In this document: positions 43,855-55,153 of the stretch, piece after piece
How positions within the stretch are numbered: position 1 is the first letter of the stretch
Layout: the number at the start of each line of letters is the position of its first letter
Assembly: GCA_022457155.1 (NCBI GenBank)
Contig: JAJGOT010000017.1
Coordinates: 1-64,000, forward strand
Origin: Cladopsammia gracilis
Lineage: Eukaryota; Cnidaria; Anthozoa; Scleractinia; Dendrophylliidae
DNA length: 64,000 nt
Reading direction: 5' to 3'
Notes under the pieces: generated by a model
Database searches by the model: none
The model's input: only the letters and a program-made list of their open reading frames with translations
Told to the model about the DNA's origin: nothing
Made by a program: the position numbers and the translations under genes

Positions 43855-45985
43855 GTAGCTCCTTTGTTATGGCCATTGAAGTCTGAAGGTTTCATAACCA
43901 TCAGACCCTCGATTAACTATGTTGGCAGCAAAATGGGGTGTTTACAAGGCAGTCAATTTGGTCGATATGTAACGTGAATTGAAATGTGGACTGGACTATG
44001 AATAATGGGTTGTGGTTCGTAACTCTAGAATTGTGGACTGGACTTATGGCTGTGAATTGTGGATGCTATCTTTAATTCATCGTTCTCGACAATCCACTGA
44101 GTGTAAAACTCTTCCACTAAGTATAAAAGCTGGGACCAAACGGCCCACTTTTAAAGCCTAACGGGTTAACTGTTTTGTCCGGTATTACTCGCCTTAGACC
44201 TCTGTTTATTGGTTTTTCGCGCGGCCGTTTTAAATTTTATTGCTTATTCTTCGGAGGCTTCAAAGTCCTATAAGGAGTCAAGTTCGATTGTAGTGGATGG
44301 TTTCAAGATTTTTGTAATAAGAAAAACAACGCAAACAGACAAAAACTACGTTGTAAACTGGAACGCTTTTTGCAAAGAAACAAGCGCCTCACAGCATCCG
44401 AGACAACCCTCCCCCCAAGACAACTTTACGGTGTGTTTATATGGAGTTGTGAGTTGTAACAGCTGTCCCCTCTAGCACACCAGTCTCTCAGGATGCCATT
44501 TTTTTGCGCGTTTGGTCTCTGCTGACCAAAAACACACAGGCTACTGGCACAATTTGAGCTGTCTCGTCTCGTGTAGGCGAGCCAAAGTGTTTATATGAGA
44601 AAAAGTTGTCCCACCTGCCAGGGTTACCTTACATGTAACTCTCAAATAAAGCAAGGACCACTTGGACAAACAGTACGGCGAAGTGAAGCCGGATCTTGGT
44701 GTAGATCAGGATCAGCAGTATTGAATAAAACTTAAACGTAAGGCAAGATAAGCATTTTTAATTTCCAAGGGCAAGACTCTTGAACCCTATGGGATGAACA
44801 GGCGCGATGAAACTTAATATATTTCTATTTTTATAGTAGCCTTTGTAAACGTTTCTGCTGTTTATTTTTTTAATCATATTTAATCTTTCATTTGAATCAT
44901 TTTGTATCTTGTAACCGTTTTATTCCATTTTTACTTAGCTCTTTGTAGCCCCTGATGAAGGTTAGTTTTGTCTAACCGAAATATTGGGCAATAAAATACC
45001 CTTTATAGCTGTCCGATCAGCCTTGCATTTAGTTTTAAGTTTTACCCTACATGTACCTGCCGAGGCAAGACAACTCGCCCATCCGAGTTGTCTTGCCCCC
45101 CTCCCCCAGGATGAGTTTGCGATTCTCATGTGAACAGTTAGTTACTCAATGCCATGAAATACATGTACAATAATATTAATTTTATTGATTAATAAGTGTT
45201 AAATTTGAGTAATTTTAAAGTCAATACCATATCTGATTTTCAGGAAATGGAATCACTTACTAGCATAACTACAAATGAGGTCATCCATTTATGTACATGT
45301 ATGACAGTATGTTGATCCATCTCTGTTGATCATGCCCAAAGAAGGATGATCAGTGGCATCTTGCTGTGACCATCAGAGGAAAAACACAATACAAAGAACA
45401 CATCTAGAAACAGGCTAGATCTTCTTATTAGTTTTGTTTGTTTAAGTGATGGAGGCAACAAAAATTCTGAATCCCTTTTAGATTTAATTAGAAGCCTGAA
45501 TTCAAGCCTGAATTTTGTCAGGTTGTTTTTTTCAACTGCTTAAGTTGATAGCAAACTGAGAGGACCACAAATTTCACTCTTGTTTTTGTTTAGTTAACTC
45601 TTTAAATCCCAAGAGTGCCAAATATCAAAATTCAAGAAAATCCCAAATTTCATGTTGTAAAATATTGAAGCCAAATGTATCATGTGAAAGTATTGTACTG
45701 CTGTACATACAATGTAGGATTTCGTCCACGGACTCAAAAGTTAGGACTGCACTACATGTCTTCATATAATTGACTCTGGGAGTGAAAGGGTAAAGTGATG
45801 AGGTCAGAAATTCTGATTCCTTGCTGTTTTAAGTTACATGTACATGATGTAAGTGACATGCACTAAGGTGCGGAACTGCAGAAAACTATTTTAATGAGAT
45901 GGAAGTCATATTTCTATCATTGAATAACAATACATCCCATTGTATCATGCTTCGTTCTAAAACAACTGAATTAATTTTCTGCAAT
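43855..45985. other. Non-coding region with a retroelement-like 3' end
   Basis: No domain-bearing gene. 44.7-45.0 kb resembles a retroelement 3' untranslated region ending with CCCCTGATGAAGGTTAG...CTAACCGAAATATTGGGC, a hammerhead-like motif with a degenerate stem III. 45074-45103 is a small hairpin (CAAGACAACTCG/CGAGTTGTCTTG). The 88-codon frame at 44209-44475 is unsupported. Confidence 0.35.
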
Positions 45986-46436
45986 CGATTCTGCACCTCA
46001 CTCGTAACATGGCAATTAGAAATTCTGAATCCTTTTAGAATAAGATGTGAATAGCCAGTTTTGCTCAGTTCATTGACAGGCATCGGAATTTCTGAATCCT
46101 ATATAATTGTCCAGTAACAAGCGGTATAAGGGAGTAAGAAAAAAAACTGAATTAATTTTCTGCAATCCTGCACCTCACCCGTGACATGGGAATTAGAAAT
46201 TTTGAATCATTTTAGAATTAGATGTATATAGCTGTTTTTGTTTGGTTAATTGACGGGGGGATCAGAATTTCTGAATTTTTCAGAATTAGATGAATATAGC
46301 TATTTTTCTTTTTTCGGTTAACTGACGGCGGGATCAGAATTTCTGGATTTTTAAGAAATAGATGTATATAGCTGTTTTTGTTCGGTTAACTGACGGGTGG
46401 ATCAGAATTTCTGAATTTTTAAGAATTAGATGTATA
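45986..46436. repeat. ~72-bp minisatellite, left block
   Basis: Units of GGTTAACTGACGGGGGGATC, AGAATTTCTGAATTTTTAAG and AATTAGATGTATATAGCTG recur with decay leftwards. The block stops in mid-unit where the DIRS-like element begins; the array resumes at 50922. Confidence 0.75.
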
Positions 46437-46437
46437 T

Positions 46438-46915
46438 ATGTATTTTCCGCTGGTATTCCAAGTAATTTATGCTACTTGTTTAGCTTTATCACCTGCCGCA
46501 CCCTCTATTGTGTATTACACTCGTCCTATTGGTCAGCTTTCCAGTACTTATAGACCTTGGCCTATTCATGAATTTCATTCACGCTTGCGGTTCCACGCAG
46601 TTTACACATCCCTTTACCCCACCCCCCACCCCCTCCGGGTTTATGTTTCGCTTTATTTTGTAGGCCGTAGAGACGCTACTGGCGGCAACTTCCGTTGCTA
46701 CAAATGCGGAAGACTTGGGCTTTGGGCTAAGGACTGCAAACTCGTGTCTTGGCAAGGAGGTTACCGGTCCCTTAGCTGCAATACATACCCTGGACGCTAA
46801 TATAACAAGCCGGTTGAAAGCGAATCACTTCAGTTTCAATCAAAGCGGCGAAGAGGACTTGGCACAGGTAGAGGATGTGATGAAGAAATATGAATTCGGA
46901 AGCGGACAGGTTTGA
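46438..46915 (+). pseudogene. DIRS-like Gag end with zinc knuckle
   Basis: Frame 46438-46800 contains FRCYKCGRLGLWAKDC, a CX2CX4HX4C zinc knuckle in which the histidine is replaced by leucine. Such knuckles bind the element RNA in the Gag particle. The frame overlaps another (46715-46915), marking a frameshift. The N-terminal part of Gag is not recognisable. Confidence 0.55.
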
Positions 46916-47253
46916 GGTGTTAAGGGTAGTCTAAAGAAAAATCTAGGGTTTTGGAGATCTATTGGTGCTCCGATTTTTATTTTGACAACCATTGGCAAAG
47001 GCTATAAATTACCGTTTATTAGATTCCCATTGTCTGAAAAACTAAAAAACATAGTTCCGCGCTACTGCATGCTGAATTTGTGAATCAAGCCGTCATTGAG
47101 CTAGCTAATTCTGGTCAAATTCGCAGGTAGATCAGCAACCTTTAGTTGTTTCTCCCTTGTCAGTATCTATATAGCCATGGTGCGAAAGAGGCTAATTCTG
47201 GATTTATGCCACGTTAATAGGACGTTAAGTAAACACAGGGTCAAATATGAAGA

Positions 47254-47699
47254 TTGGGAAGTCGCTATCGCTTATTTTACCAAGGTTCGTGCATGTTCTC
47301 TTTCGATTTAAAAAACGGCTATCGCCATATCGATATCTCACAAGAACACCAACCCTATCTGGGATTTTCCTGGCGAGATCGTGAGTCCTATAATGATATA
47401 TATTATATTTTACTGTTCTTCCGTTTGGGCGTTCAACAGCTCCTCATATATTTACAAAGGTTTTAAATCTTTAGAGAAACACTGGAGTATACAGGGGATC
47501 TACATAGCCATTTTCTTGGACGACGGTCGGCGACAGTCCAGTATACTGAAGGTTGCTGCGTTAAGGCCCTGGCTGTAAAGCAGGATTTATGTAATGCGGG
47601 TTTTGTAATTTATGACGAGAAACCGGTATGGGACCCCATTCAAATATTGGACTGGTTAGGCATAACCTTGAATTCTGTATTGGGTACTTTAAAATTGTA
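47254..47699 (+). pseudogene. DIRS-like reverse transcriptase remnant
   Basis: 47290-47370 encodes FSFDLKNGYRHIDISQEHQP followed by YLGFSW, the first catalytic-aspartate motif of DIRS-type reverse transcriptases. After a frameshift, 47490-47540 gives YIAIFLDDGR, the (Y/F)LDD active site, and 47590-47690 gives AGFVIYDEKPVWDP then a WLGITLN-like segment. The enzyme copies element RNA into DNA. Frameshifts and the stop at 47697 make it inactive. Confidence 0.7.
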
Positions 47700-47989
47700 G
47701 GTAGAAGAATTACAAAGATTATTGATACCATAGTCAATAACGACCGTGTAATTCTCACTGATTAATTAATAATTAGTAATTCTCAATAATAGAACGTGTA
47801 ATTCTCACTGATTTAAAGTTTTCCGCTAGAGACTTAGCTTCCTTCATCGATCAAATTATTTCTACGGCATCGGCAGTGGGCAACTTTGGTAGGATAATGA
47901 CCAGTCATTGCATCATGTCTATTTTGTGTCGAGATAAGTGGGATTCCATATTTCTGCCTTGATGCTTACTGCAAAGAGGAATTATATTT

Positions 47990-48439
47990 TTGAAGGAGAA
48001 GCTGGTTAATATCAATAGCAGATATTGCTTTGTAAGTAAAGATAATATTTATTTTGTATATTCAGATGCCAGTGCTACTGAGGGTGGTGCATTTGTTGAC
48101 CCAAACAATGAATTTGTGTGTCACAGAACATGGACGCAGGACGAGCGTTTTCAAGTGCTAAGTGGAGGGAGTTGTCCGTTATTGAATTTTCATTGCAATC
48201 TTTTGCCTTGAGTGCTCCAAGGATCGCATGTTAGTGGTTTACTGATAGCCAAGCGGCTGCTAAAATCGTTGAAGGGGGTAGCACGAAATTGGAGTTTCGC
48301 AAGATGGCCCGGAGTATTTTTAACATTTGCACTCGATTGTATATCTATTTGGAGGTCCTATGGTTCCCTCCTACTGTTAATCAGCAAGTTGGGTTATATT
48401 AGTCGGCTAATTGATATAGATGATTGGCAAATTACATGA
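47990..48439 (+). pseudogene. DIRS-like RNase H remnant
   Basis: YSDASATEGGAFV (48058-48096) is the first RNase H motif, with its catalytic aspartate. After a frameshift the frame 48212-48439 includes the family-like C-terminal end YISRLIDIDDWQI. RNase H removes the RNA strand during reverse transcription. It is split by a stop near 48210. Confidence 0.65.
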
Positions 48440-48879
48440 GTTTTTTCTACCTCTTGAGCATCGGTGGGGGTCCTAAAGTGTCAATTGTCTTACCAACTAT
48501 TACAATCACAAACTCCCTAAGTTCTATTCACGGTGATGAAACCCATACACTGCGGATGTCGATCTTTTCGTTCAGCATCTCCGCGGTGAGAAATGTCGGG
48601 TGTTTCCCCCTGTTGGTATTATTCCGCGGGTATTACATTATATGGAATGTCAGTATGCTGTTGGTACACTTGTTGTACTCGTTGGTCTTCGGCTCATTAC
48701 TGCTCATTAATTATGCATATAAATATAATAGTTATCTCGTGGCCCACGGTATTCATATCGGGAAGGAGGTTTTAACGCGCGGGAGAAACTCTTATTCGCT
48801 TTTAGGGTCAGATCAATTCACAGGAGATATTGTCGTCCTAAGAATGGAATTTACTGCGTAATTTATTAGTAGAATTTAT

Positions 48880-49345
48880 ATGTTGTACGGGCACGGGCCT
48901 AGATAATGATTGCTCAATATATGCGGCACGGGCCCAGCCTACGATCTATTGATTTGTGCGGCACTGGCCGAATATGGATTGGAGTTTACCGCGTAATTTA
49001 TAATGAGCGAAATTTATATATGGCACGGGGTACGGGCCTAGATAATGATTTCTCAATATATGCGGCACGGGGCCCAGACTACGACCTATTGATTTGTGTG
49101 ACACTGGCCGAATATGGATTGGAGTTTACTGCGTAATTTATTAGTGAAATTTATATATTGCACGGGCACGGGCCTAGATAATGATTTCTCAATATATGCG
49201 GCAGGGACCTAGACTATGATCCATTGATTTGTGTGGCACTGGCCGAATGGGGATCCATTGATTTGTGTGGCACTGGCCGAATGGGGATCCATTGATTTGT
49301 GTGGCACTGGCCTAATAGGGATTCATTGCTTTATGTGGCACTGGC
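48880..49345. repeat. Internal tandem repeats in the DIRS-like element
   Basis: A ~137-bp unit (GGGCCTAGATAATGATT...TGGATTGGAGTTTAC) repeats about 2.5 times (48894, 49033, 49169), followed by three to four copies of a ~36-bp derivative (GGATCCATTGATTTGTGTGG). Confidence 0.7.
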
Positions 49346-49376
49346 CTGAAACAATGCCTTATCGATTTATGTAGCA

Positions 49377-49990
49377 GTGACTTGTTCGGAGGAGGCGGCA
49401 CTTAACTTGTTGGCAGTTTTGTGCGCTCATGATTACGGGGCAGGGTGTTCGGGTGTTGTTTCTAGTTCGTTTGTTCGTTTTCGTTCGTATGTTATGCTCT
49501 TGCTTTTTCAGACGTTTTCTTCAAGCAAAGGATGGAAGTGTTTTCGCAATTTTGCTTCACTGAGTGTTAATCAGGAGTTGGAGGCGATGTTGAAGTCCAG
49601 AGCAGATAGTACAGCCACATCTTCCATGCGTGTTATTAAAACATTTATGAGCTGGTGTAAAATAAGACGGATATATAGGGAAGGGAACTACGTCTTTTTT
49701 AGTGCATCTGGTTCTAAATGCTGCCCTGTGAGTGTTTAAGAAGGTATTTGAATGTAGCCGGTATTAGCGATAGTAGTACTCTCCCGTTGTTTAGACCTCT
49801 CGTGTTTCACCGTAGTAACTCTAGTTATACCCTAGAAGTGGTAAGTTCTCTTACACTAGATGTAGGGAAGTTCTCAGAGATGCCTTAAGTCAGCTAGGTT
49901 ATAACCCGCAACGATTATGGCCTTCATAGCCAAGGATCTGGCGGTGTTACATCCGCGGTGTGTATAATGTAATTTCTGGCGTTTGAGCAA
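49377..49990 (+). pseudogene. DIRS-like tyrosine recombinase remnant
   Basis: 49550-49665 encodes an N-terminal core-binding segment (SRADSTATSSMRVIKTFMSW) like the R-S-T...F..WC region of YR-retrotransposon recombinases. Further on, SYTRCREVLRDALSQLGYNP (49849-49908) and DYGLHSQGSGG match the end of the catalytic domain, where H-S-L-R is expected. Here the arginine of the H-x-x-R box is not conserved. The recombinase would integrate the circular DNA. The frame is shifted after 49739. Confidence 0.55.
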
Positions 49991-50921
49991 CGTAGTCAAC
50001 GAGTTAGACGGAATTTGATGTTTCTACGGCACGGGAACAGCAGGGGCCGGGCATTATTGTTGTAGTGCATTGTGGGTAGCATAACTTCGTTATAAGCGAA
50101 GTATCGTACGTGGTTAATAGTCATTCTAGGCCTGCAACATTCAGCTTCAGTATTTATTTATTTATTTATTTTTCTTACTGTGTAAGAACTTAGGCGCATT
50201 TTGTACTTATTGTGTAATACTTATATAGGGCCTCGTAGGATGGGCTACAGAGTTTGAGCCATGGATCCTACCCAGATTTCCTGCCGCATATTTTTCCCCA
50301 AAAGGGGTTTTTTGGGTGACAGGTTTTTTCTGGCCTCCGTTTAACCGCAATTTCTTTGTATGTAAGTGGTTGCTCAGCTCTGGTTCGTCATTAGCATTGT
50401 ATTATATTCATTTTATGGATTTTGACTACACTTACCGTTAAATTGTATTGTTGTACTCACATTATATTAAATATGTTCGTAAATGCCGTTGGTGTCGGGC
50501 CGAAATGCAGCAAAATCAATCTATTGGAGCGTATGATGTGTGGAGTTGAAATGTAGCAATTCGATCCCAGAAAGGCTACTCATAATACATGGCCGAGATG
50601 GAAGTCCGATTCCGCTATGGACATGGATGTCGAAGGAAGCCTTAAGAGAAGGTTACAAGTAACTAAGTATTCGGCATTGTAATATTGCGGGACACATGTA
50701 TTTACTTTTTCCGTTAGATTAGTTAAGGTATACGAAGAATTGTAAGATATAGTAATTAGCCTATTTAGATGCATTCCCTTCTGTAACTTCATGTATGATG
50801 TAATAAAACTGTGCTGGATTCGCTTGCGTATCCTACCATACTTTGTGTCTGGTGATTGGTATTACGGGAATTGAAGGGTAAAATGATTTACGTTCGTTTG
50901 AGCGCAGCGAATTAGAACGTA

Positions 50922-51375
50922 AATACTGTTTTTGTTTGGTTAACTGACGGGGGAATCAGAATTTCTGAATTTTTAAGAATTAGATGTATATAGCTGTTTT
51001 TGTTTGGTTAACTGACGGGGGGATCAGATATTTCTGAATTTTTAAGAATTAGATGTATATAGCTGCTTTTTGTTCGGTTAACTGACGGGGGGATCAGAAT
51101 TTCCGAATTTTTAAGAATTAGATGTATATATACTGTTTTTGTTCGGTTAATTGACGGGGGGAATCAGAATTTCTGAATCCTTTAAGAATAAGATGTATAT
51201 AGTTGTTTTTGTTCGGTTAATTGACGGGGGGGGGGGATCAGAATTCTGAATTCTGAATCCTTTTAGAATAAGTTGTATATAGCTGTGTTTTTTTGTTCGG
51301 TAATTGACGGGGGGATCAGAATTTCTGAAACCTCTTTTAGGATTCGGGGGAGATCAGAAATTCTGAACAGGTTTT
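50922..51375. repeat. ~72-bp minisatellite, right block
   Basis: About six units of GGTTAACTGACGGGGGGATC...GTATATAGCTGTTTTTG, continuing the array cut off at 46436. A G run within a unit is expanded near 51227. Confidence 0.75.
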
Positions 51376-52796
51376 AAATTTAGTTCATGAAAATCATAAA
51401 TTCGCTCGAAAGAATTTTGTGCTTCCTTGCAAACAGAGAAAACTCTCCTATCAGTTTTAGCATGATTTTACGATTTAGAGCAAACATTAAAAATTATCCA
51501 ACTAAAAAAGTGGTGAAATGGCTTTTCCGAAAAAACTTCACATTTCAATTTTGGTCAATTTTTCACCAATTTCCGAAGAGGGTGTAGAAATTACCACGTG
51601 CAAAAGCCAATTTCCGAGGTAGGTTGATAATTTATCCGTAAAAATAAGTCATTTTTGTAGTGTTCCTTAGTATTTTCTCTGAATTTGTCTAAATCGTAAT
51701 GCCACATTTAGTTTGGAACGCGTTTAAACTTCATTGTTCTGTGGCATTGGCTCTTTCCCACATAGAATATCTTTGGTTTCAAGAATAGAGGAGGGGCTGA
51801 TGGTTCATAATTATATTTCAGTATAAAAATAAAGAAAATCCATTTTCGTCAAATAAATTTTAGGAAATGTTCGTGCTTAACCAATCAGAATAGCAGAAGA
51901 CAATAGCTAATAATTTTGCTTCTTTGATAAAGTTCCCCAAATACAATATCTTTTAAAAATTTCATGTTCTGCGATTGGGTCTTAAATTACTTGAAACCTT
52001 TAAAAACTCAGACAAAATGCACCTTGAACCTTAACTTTTTAACGGGTTTAGAGTCTAGGCAAATCAGATCACTAGTTGTAACAATGAAAACAGTTGACAT
52101 TCTATCGTGCGTTGCCGTTCAGCGCTTTCCTTCTTATGCGGATCATTACTTAAAAGCAAAACGCGAACCATTAATAGCGCATCGAGGCCGCTGTAGTCTT
52201 CAATGAAAGAAATCACGAAACGACTGGATTTGAGCACGTTTTATAAACAACTCTCCAAAACTAACAAGAACACAAAGAAAACGTCAATCAGAGATTGATA
52301 TCAGCATAAATTCCCATCGAAAAATGTAATTTGTTTTATCTTTAAGAAATTCTTTACATCTCCGCTTCTTCACTTCTGAAATCCGAACTGAAAAACATCT
52401 CACCGCATTGATTAAAACGTATGAAGTTTCTCGAAGCAAGATTTTATCCCTGAAAGCTCTTTTTTTTTCACTATAGCGGCTTCTGAGTATCCCTTTATTA
52501 ATATCCCTGTCTTGAGTGGCAAACCGCGAAAAAAAGCAGGGAAATAACGACCGTAATTTGAACTGGTTTTCTCCGCAAAAAACAGCCAAAGATCAAAGTG
52601 TTTACCGAGCTGACAAAGCTTTGGTCTCAAAATTGCTAACATCCTGGATGTTGTGTGGGCGTCATACGCGCCCGCGAGCTAGCCTTGCCCAACAGCACAC
52701 GGACCGACGCCGCCCGCGAAACATTCCGCTGGCCATGACCATGAAAATTGACAGGCATGGGTTCTATGAGTACGGGGTTCCGCAGCGGGCCTTCGG
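51376..52796. other. Non-coding region with left copy of a ~240-bp direct repeat
   Basis: 51918-52165 (TTGCTTCTTTGATAAAGTTC...GCGGATCATTACTTAAA) is repeated at 54750-54988 at roughly 85-90 percent by eye. The repeat lies on both sides of the Penelope-like pieces, and its right copy starts exactly at their edge. A GC-rich patch at 52650-52815 adjoins the truncated Penelope ORF start. Confidence 0.5.
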
Positions 52797-52899
52797 CCCG
52801 CGAGAGCTCCGCGGTCTTTTCGATGAGTCGTTGTAGGTAGTCGTTGCGTGATGGTAGAGGAATATTCTTCGTCGAGTAGCTGAGGTTGAATTTTTCCAT
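52797..52899 (-). pseudogene. Penelope-like element ORF start (truncated)
   Basis: Minus ATG at 52899 followed by MEKFNLSYSTKNIPLPSRND, then YLQRLIEKT, a typical opening of Penelope-like ORFs. Family similarity stops after about 34 codons at a GC-rich patch. It begins about 150 nt after the hammerhead ribozyme on the same strand, the place expected for an ORF behind a pLTR. Confidence 0.5.
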
Positions 52900-53045
52900 T
52901 GCGAATTATCTTACAGTGCTCGACAAGCCTAAACTTGGAGCGGGTATAAAGTGTAGAACTGGATATTCGTAAAACAGTGCTCAATACATTAATGTAGAGC
53001 CAAGTATATGTTTATGGAGGAAAGAAACCAATAAACTACGCTTTC

Positions 53046-53088
53046 ATCCCGACAAGCCTGTTTCGTGGTTGCCCACTCATCAGGGGAT
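53046..53088 (-). ncRNA. Hammerhead ribozyme of a Penelope-like element
   Basis: The minus strand folds as a complete minimal hammerhead: stem I ATCCC with GGGAT, core CTGATGA, stem II GTGG-GCAA-CCAC, core GAAA, and a 3-bp stem III (A-C-A with T-G-T) closed by GGCT, with the cleavage-site C just before GGGAT. All conserved core bases are present. Penelope-like elements are known to carry such short-stem-III hammerheads in their pLTRs. It sits 92 nt after the stop of the GIY-YIG frame and about 150 nt before the next ORF start, as in a tandem pLTR. Confidence 0.9.
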
Positions 53089-53179
53089 TCAATAAGAATA
53101 TTCTTTACCATCGCTTCTTATATACAAAATAATTTACATAATAACAATAACAAATCTATGCGGCGCGAAGTTTAACAGT

Positions 53180-53461
53180 TCAGCTGTTGCGTAGAAGGGC
53201 TTTGTTTCTATGGCGGCAAGAAGACACGAGCTCATTACGTTTGTTAAGTGTAGGAAGTTTCGGTCGGCAAATGATTAGAAATTTTTCCTTTAAGCAGAGG
53301 TTGCATCTTTTACTTGAGCTGTTGTACGGTGAATGCGAAGACAGGATGCGCCATGAAATATAGTGTTCGATGTTGTTGTCTTCCAGATGTACTTGCTTAG
53401 TTCAGTTGAGTTTCTGTGTTTAGAGTTGCGGAATGATGCGGTGTGGTTTCGGTATCTTGTT
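53180..53461 (-). pseudogene. Penelope-like GIY-YIG endonuclease, C-terminal half (one frameshift)
   Basis: Minus frame [20 protein letters not shown], then ELSKYIW, is the conserved middle of the Penelope GIY-YIG domain. After a one-base shift it continues with ISWRILSS and the cysteine motif KRCNLCLKEKFLIICRPKLP, then TLNKRNELVSSCRH and a stop at 53180-53182. The domain makes the target nick. The upstream GIY-YIG residues themselves are missing because of an inversion junction at about 53461. Confidence 0.75.
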
Positions 53462-54756
53462 TTGACGCATTCATAACACTTAAAGACCACAAGCCAAACT
53501 TCGCAAACAAACCGACCTGCAGACTAATCAACCCCACGAAATCTGAGATAGGCAAAGTCAGCAAAGACATCCTCGACCATATTAACAGCAACATCACAAA
53601 AACATGCAACTTCAACCAATGGAAAAACACCGCATCCTAATTAACTGGTTCAACTCTGTTCAAAACCAACAACGCTCCAGCTTCATTTACTTCGACATTG
53701 AATAGTTCTACCCCTCCATCAGCCAAGACCTCCTTAACAAAACACTCGACTTCGCCTCTAACTACGATAACATCACCGCCGACGAACGAAACCTCATAAT
53801 CCACGCTAAAAGCTCCATCCTAATCCACAAGAACCAACCCTGGCAAAAGAAAGGCAACACGACATTCGACGTCACCATGGGAAGCTTCGACGGCGCCGAA
53901 ACATGCGAACTCGTGGGAAGCTTCCTCCTATCTCAACTCCAGCACCTGAATATTAACGTAGGACTTTACCGAGACGACGGACTAGCCATTACTAACGCTT
54001 CAGCCAGAGACACAGAGAACACCAAGAAAGAAATATGCCGCATCTTTAAGAATAACGGACTACGCATCACCATAGAAGCTAACAAACAAATCATTAACTT
54101 CCTAGACGTCACATTTAACCTCAACCAAAGCACCTATCAGCCCTTCACTAAACCGAACACTAAACTTCAAATTAATACGTCCACCGCGAGAGCAATCACC
54201 CGCCCATCACTGCAAAGAACATTCCCGCCGGCATCAACAAACGCCTTTCATCCCTATCTTCCGACAAAGCATCCTTTGACCAAGCCGTCCCTCCATACCA
54301 GAAAGCACTCGACGAAAGCGGCTACCAATACACGCTACAGTATGAACCTCCAACAACAAACAGACGGAAAAACAGACAACGCAACAACATCATCTGGTAT
54401 AACCCTCCATTTAGCAAAAACACCAGCACCAACATCGGACACAAGTTCCTCGCCCTAATAGACAAGCACTTTCCTAAAGATCACAAGCTCCGAAAAATCT
54501 TCAACCGCAACACCATAAAGCTGCATGAATAACGCCAAACAGATAATTGATAACCATAATAAGCAGATTCTAAAGTCATCCACGCAAGCCAACGACGCCG
54601 CCACAGCTAACTCTAATACCACTCAAGACAAGAAGACATGCAACTGCCGACAAAAGAACACACGCCCAATCGACGGAAACTGCCTACAATCATCAGTCAT
54701 CTACCAAGCTACAGTCACGCGCAACGACAACAACACAACAGAAACATTGCTTCTTT
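53461..54756 (+). pseudogene. Penelope-like reverse transcriptase, inverted relative to its GIY-YIG half
   Basis: Plus-strand remnant. [20 protein letters not shown] at the start and FIYFDIE-stop-FYPSIS mark the first catalytic motif, where a TAG replaces what should be a glutamate codon. FDVTMGSFDGAETCELVG and GLYRDDGLA supply the Y-x-D-D active site (about 53970), followed by INFLDVTFNLNQSTYQPF. After further shifts WYNPPFS and KTCNCRQKN segments lead up to the GIY-YIG junction, where similarity ends (54756). It has at least three frame breaks. It is the piece that should precede 53461-53180, but it points the other way. Confidence 0.75.
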
Positions 54757-55153
54757 GCTGAAGTTCCCCAAATACAATATCTTTTAAAACTTGCATGTTG
54801 TGCGATTGGGTCTCGAATAACTTGAAACCTTAAAAGAATTAGACTAAATGCACCTTGAACCTTAACTTTTTATCAGTTGTTGAGTCTTGGCCAATGAGAT
54901 CACTAGTTGTAACAATGAAAAAAGTTGACATTCCATCGTGCATTGCTGTTCAGCACTATCCTTCTTATGCGGATCATTACTTAAAGAATCACGATGCATT
55001 CAGTTATGTTTTGTTGGTTTTCGTTTTCATGTGTCGTCCCATTGTTAGTGTATGTATTGTACTCTAGCAATAGATAGGTAGTTTATTTATAATGCTTGTT
55101 ATGAATATTAAGCTTCAAGACAAAACTTGAATTGTTTTTTGTGTATGGCTATT
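54757..55153. repeat. Right copy of a ~240-bp direct repeat
   Basis: Matches 51918-52165 (AAGTTCCCCAAATACAATATC; TGCACCTTGAACCTTAACTT; AGATCACTAGTTGTAACAAT). 54990-55153 is unique non-coding sequence. Confidence 0.6.

Larger units (their letters stand above)
46437..50921 (+). mobile_element. DIRS-like tyrosine-recombinase retrotransposon (decayed)
   Basis: 4.5-kb insertion splitting a minisatellite. Plus-strand order: zinc-knuckle Gag end, reverse transcriptase, RNase H, then tyrosine recombinase, which is the DIRS/Ngaro order. The frames are broken by several shifts and stops. No 4-6-bp target duplication is evident, as expected for recombinase-mediated integration. Terminal repeats were not identified with certainty. 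Confidence 0.7.

Noticed and set aside
50080..50103. ATAACTTCGTTATAAGCGAAGTAT resembles a lox-type recombinase site near a tyrosine recombinase
   Set aside because: Short palindrome with uneven arms; the element's recombinase is unrelated to Cre and degenerate, so chance is the better explanation.
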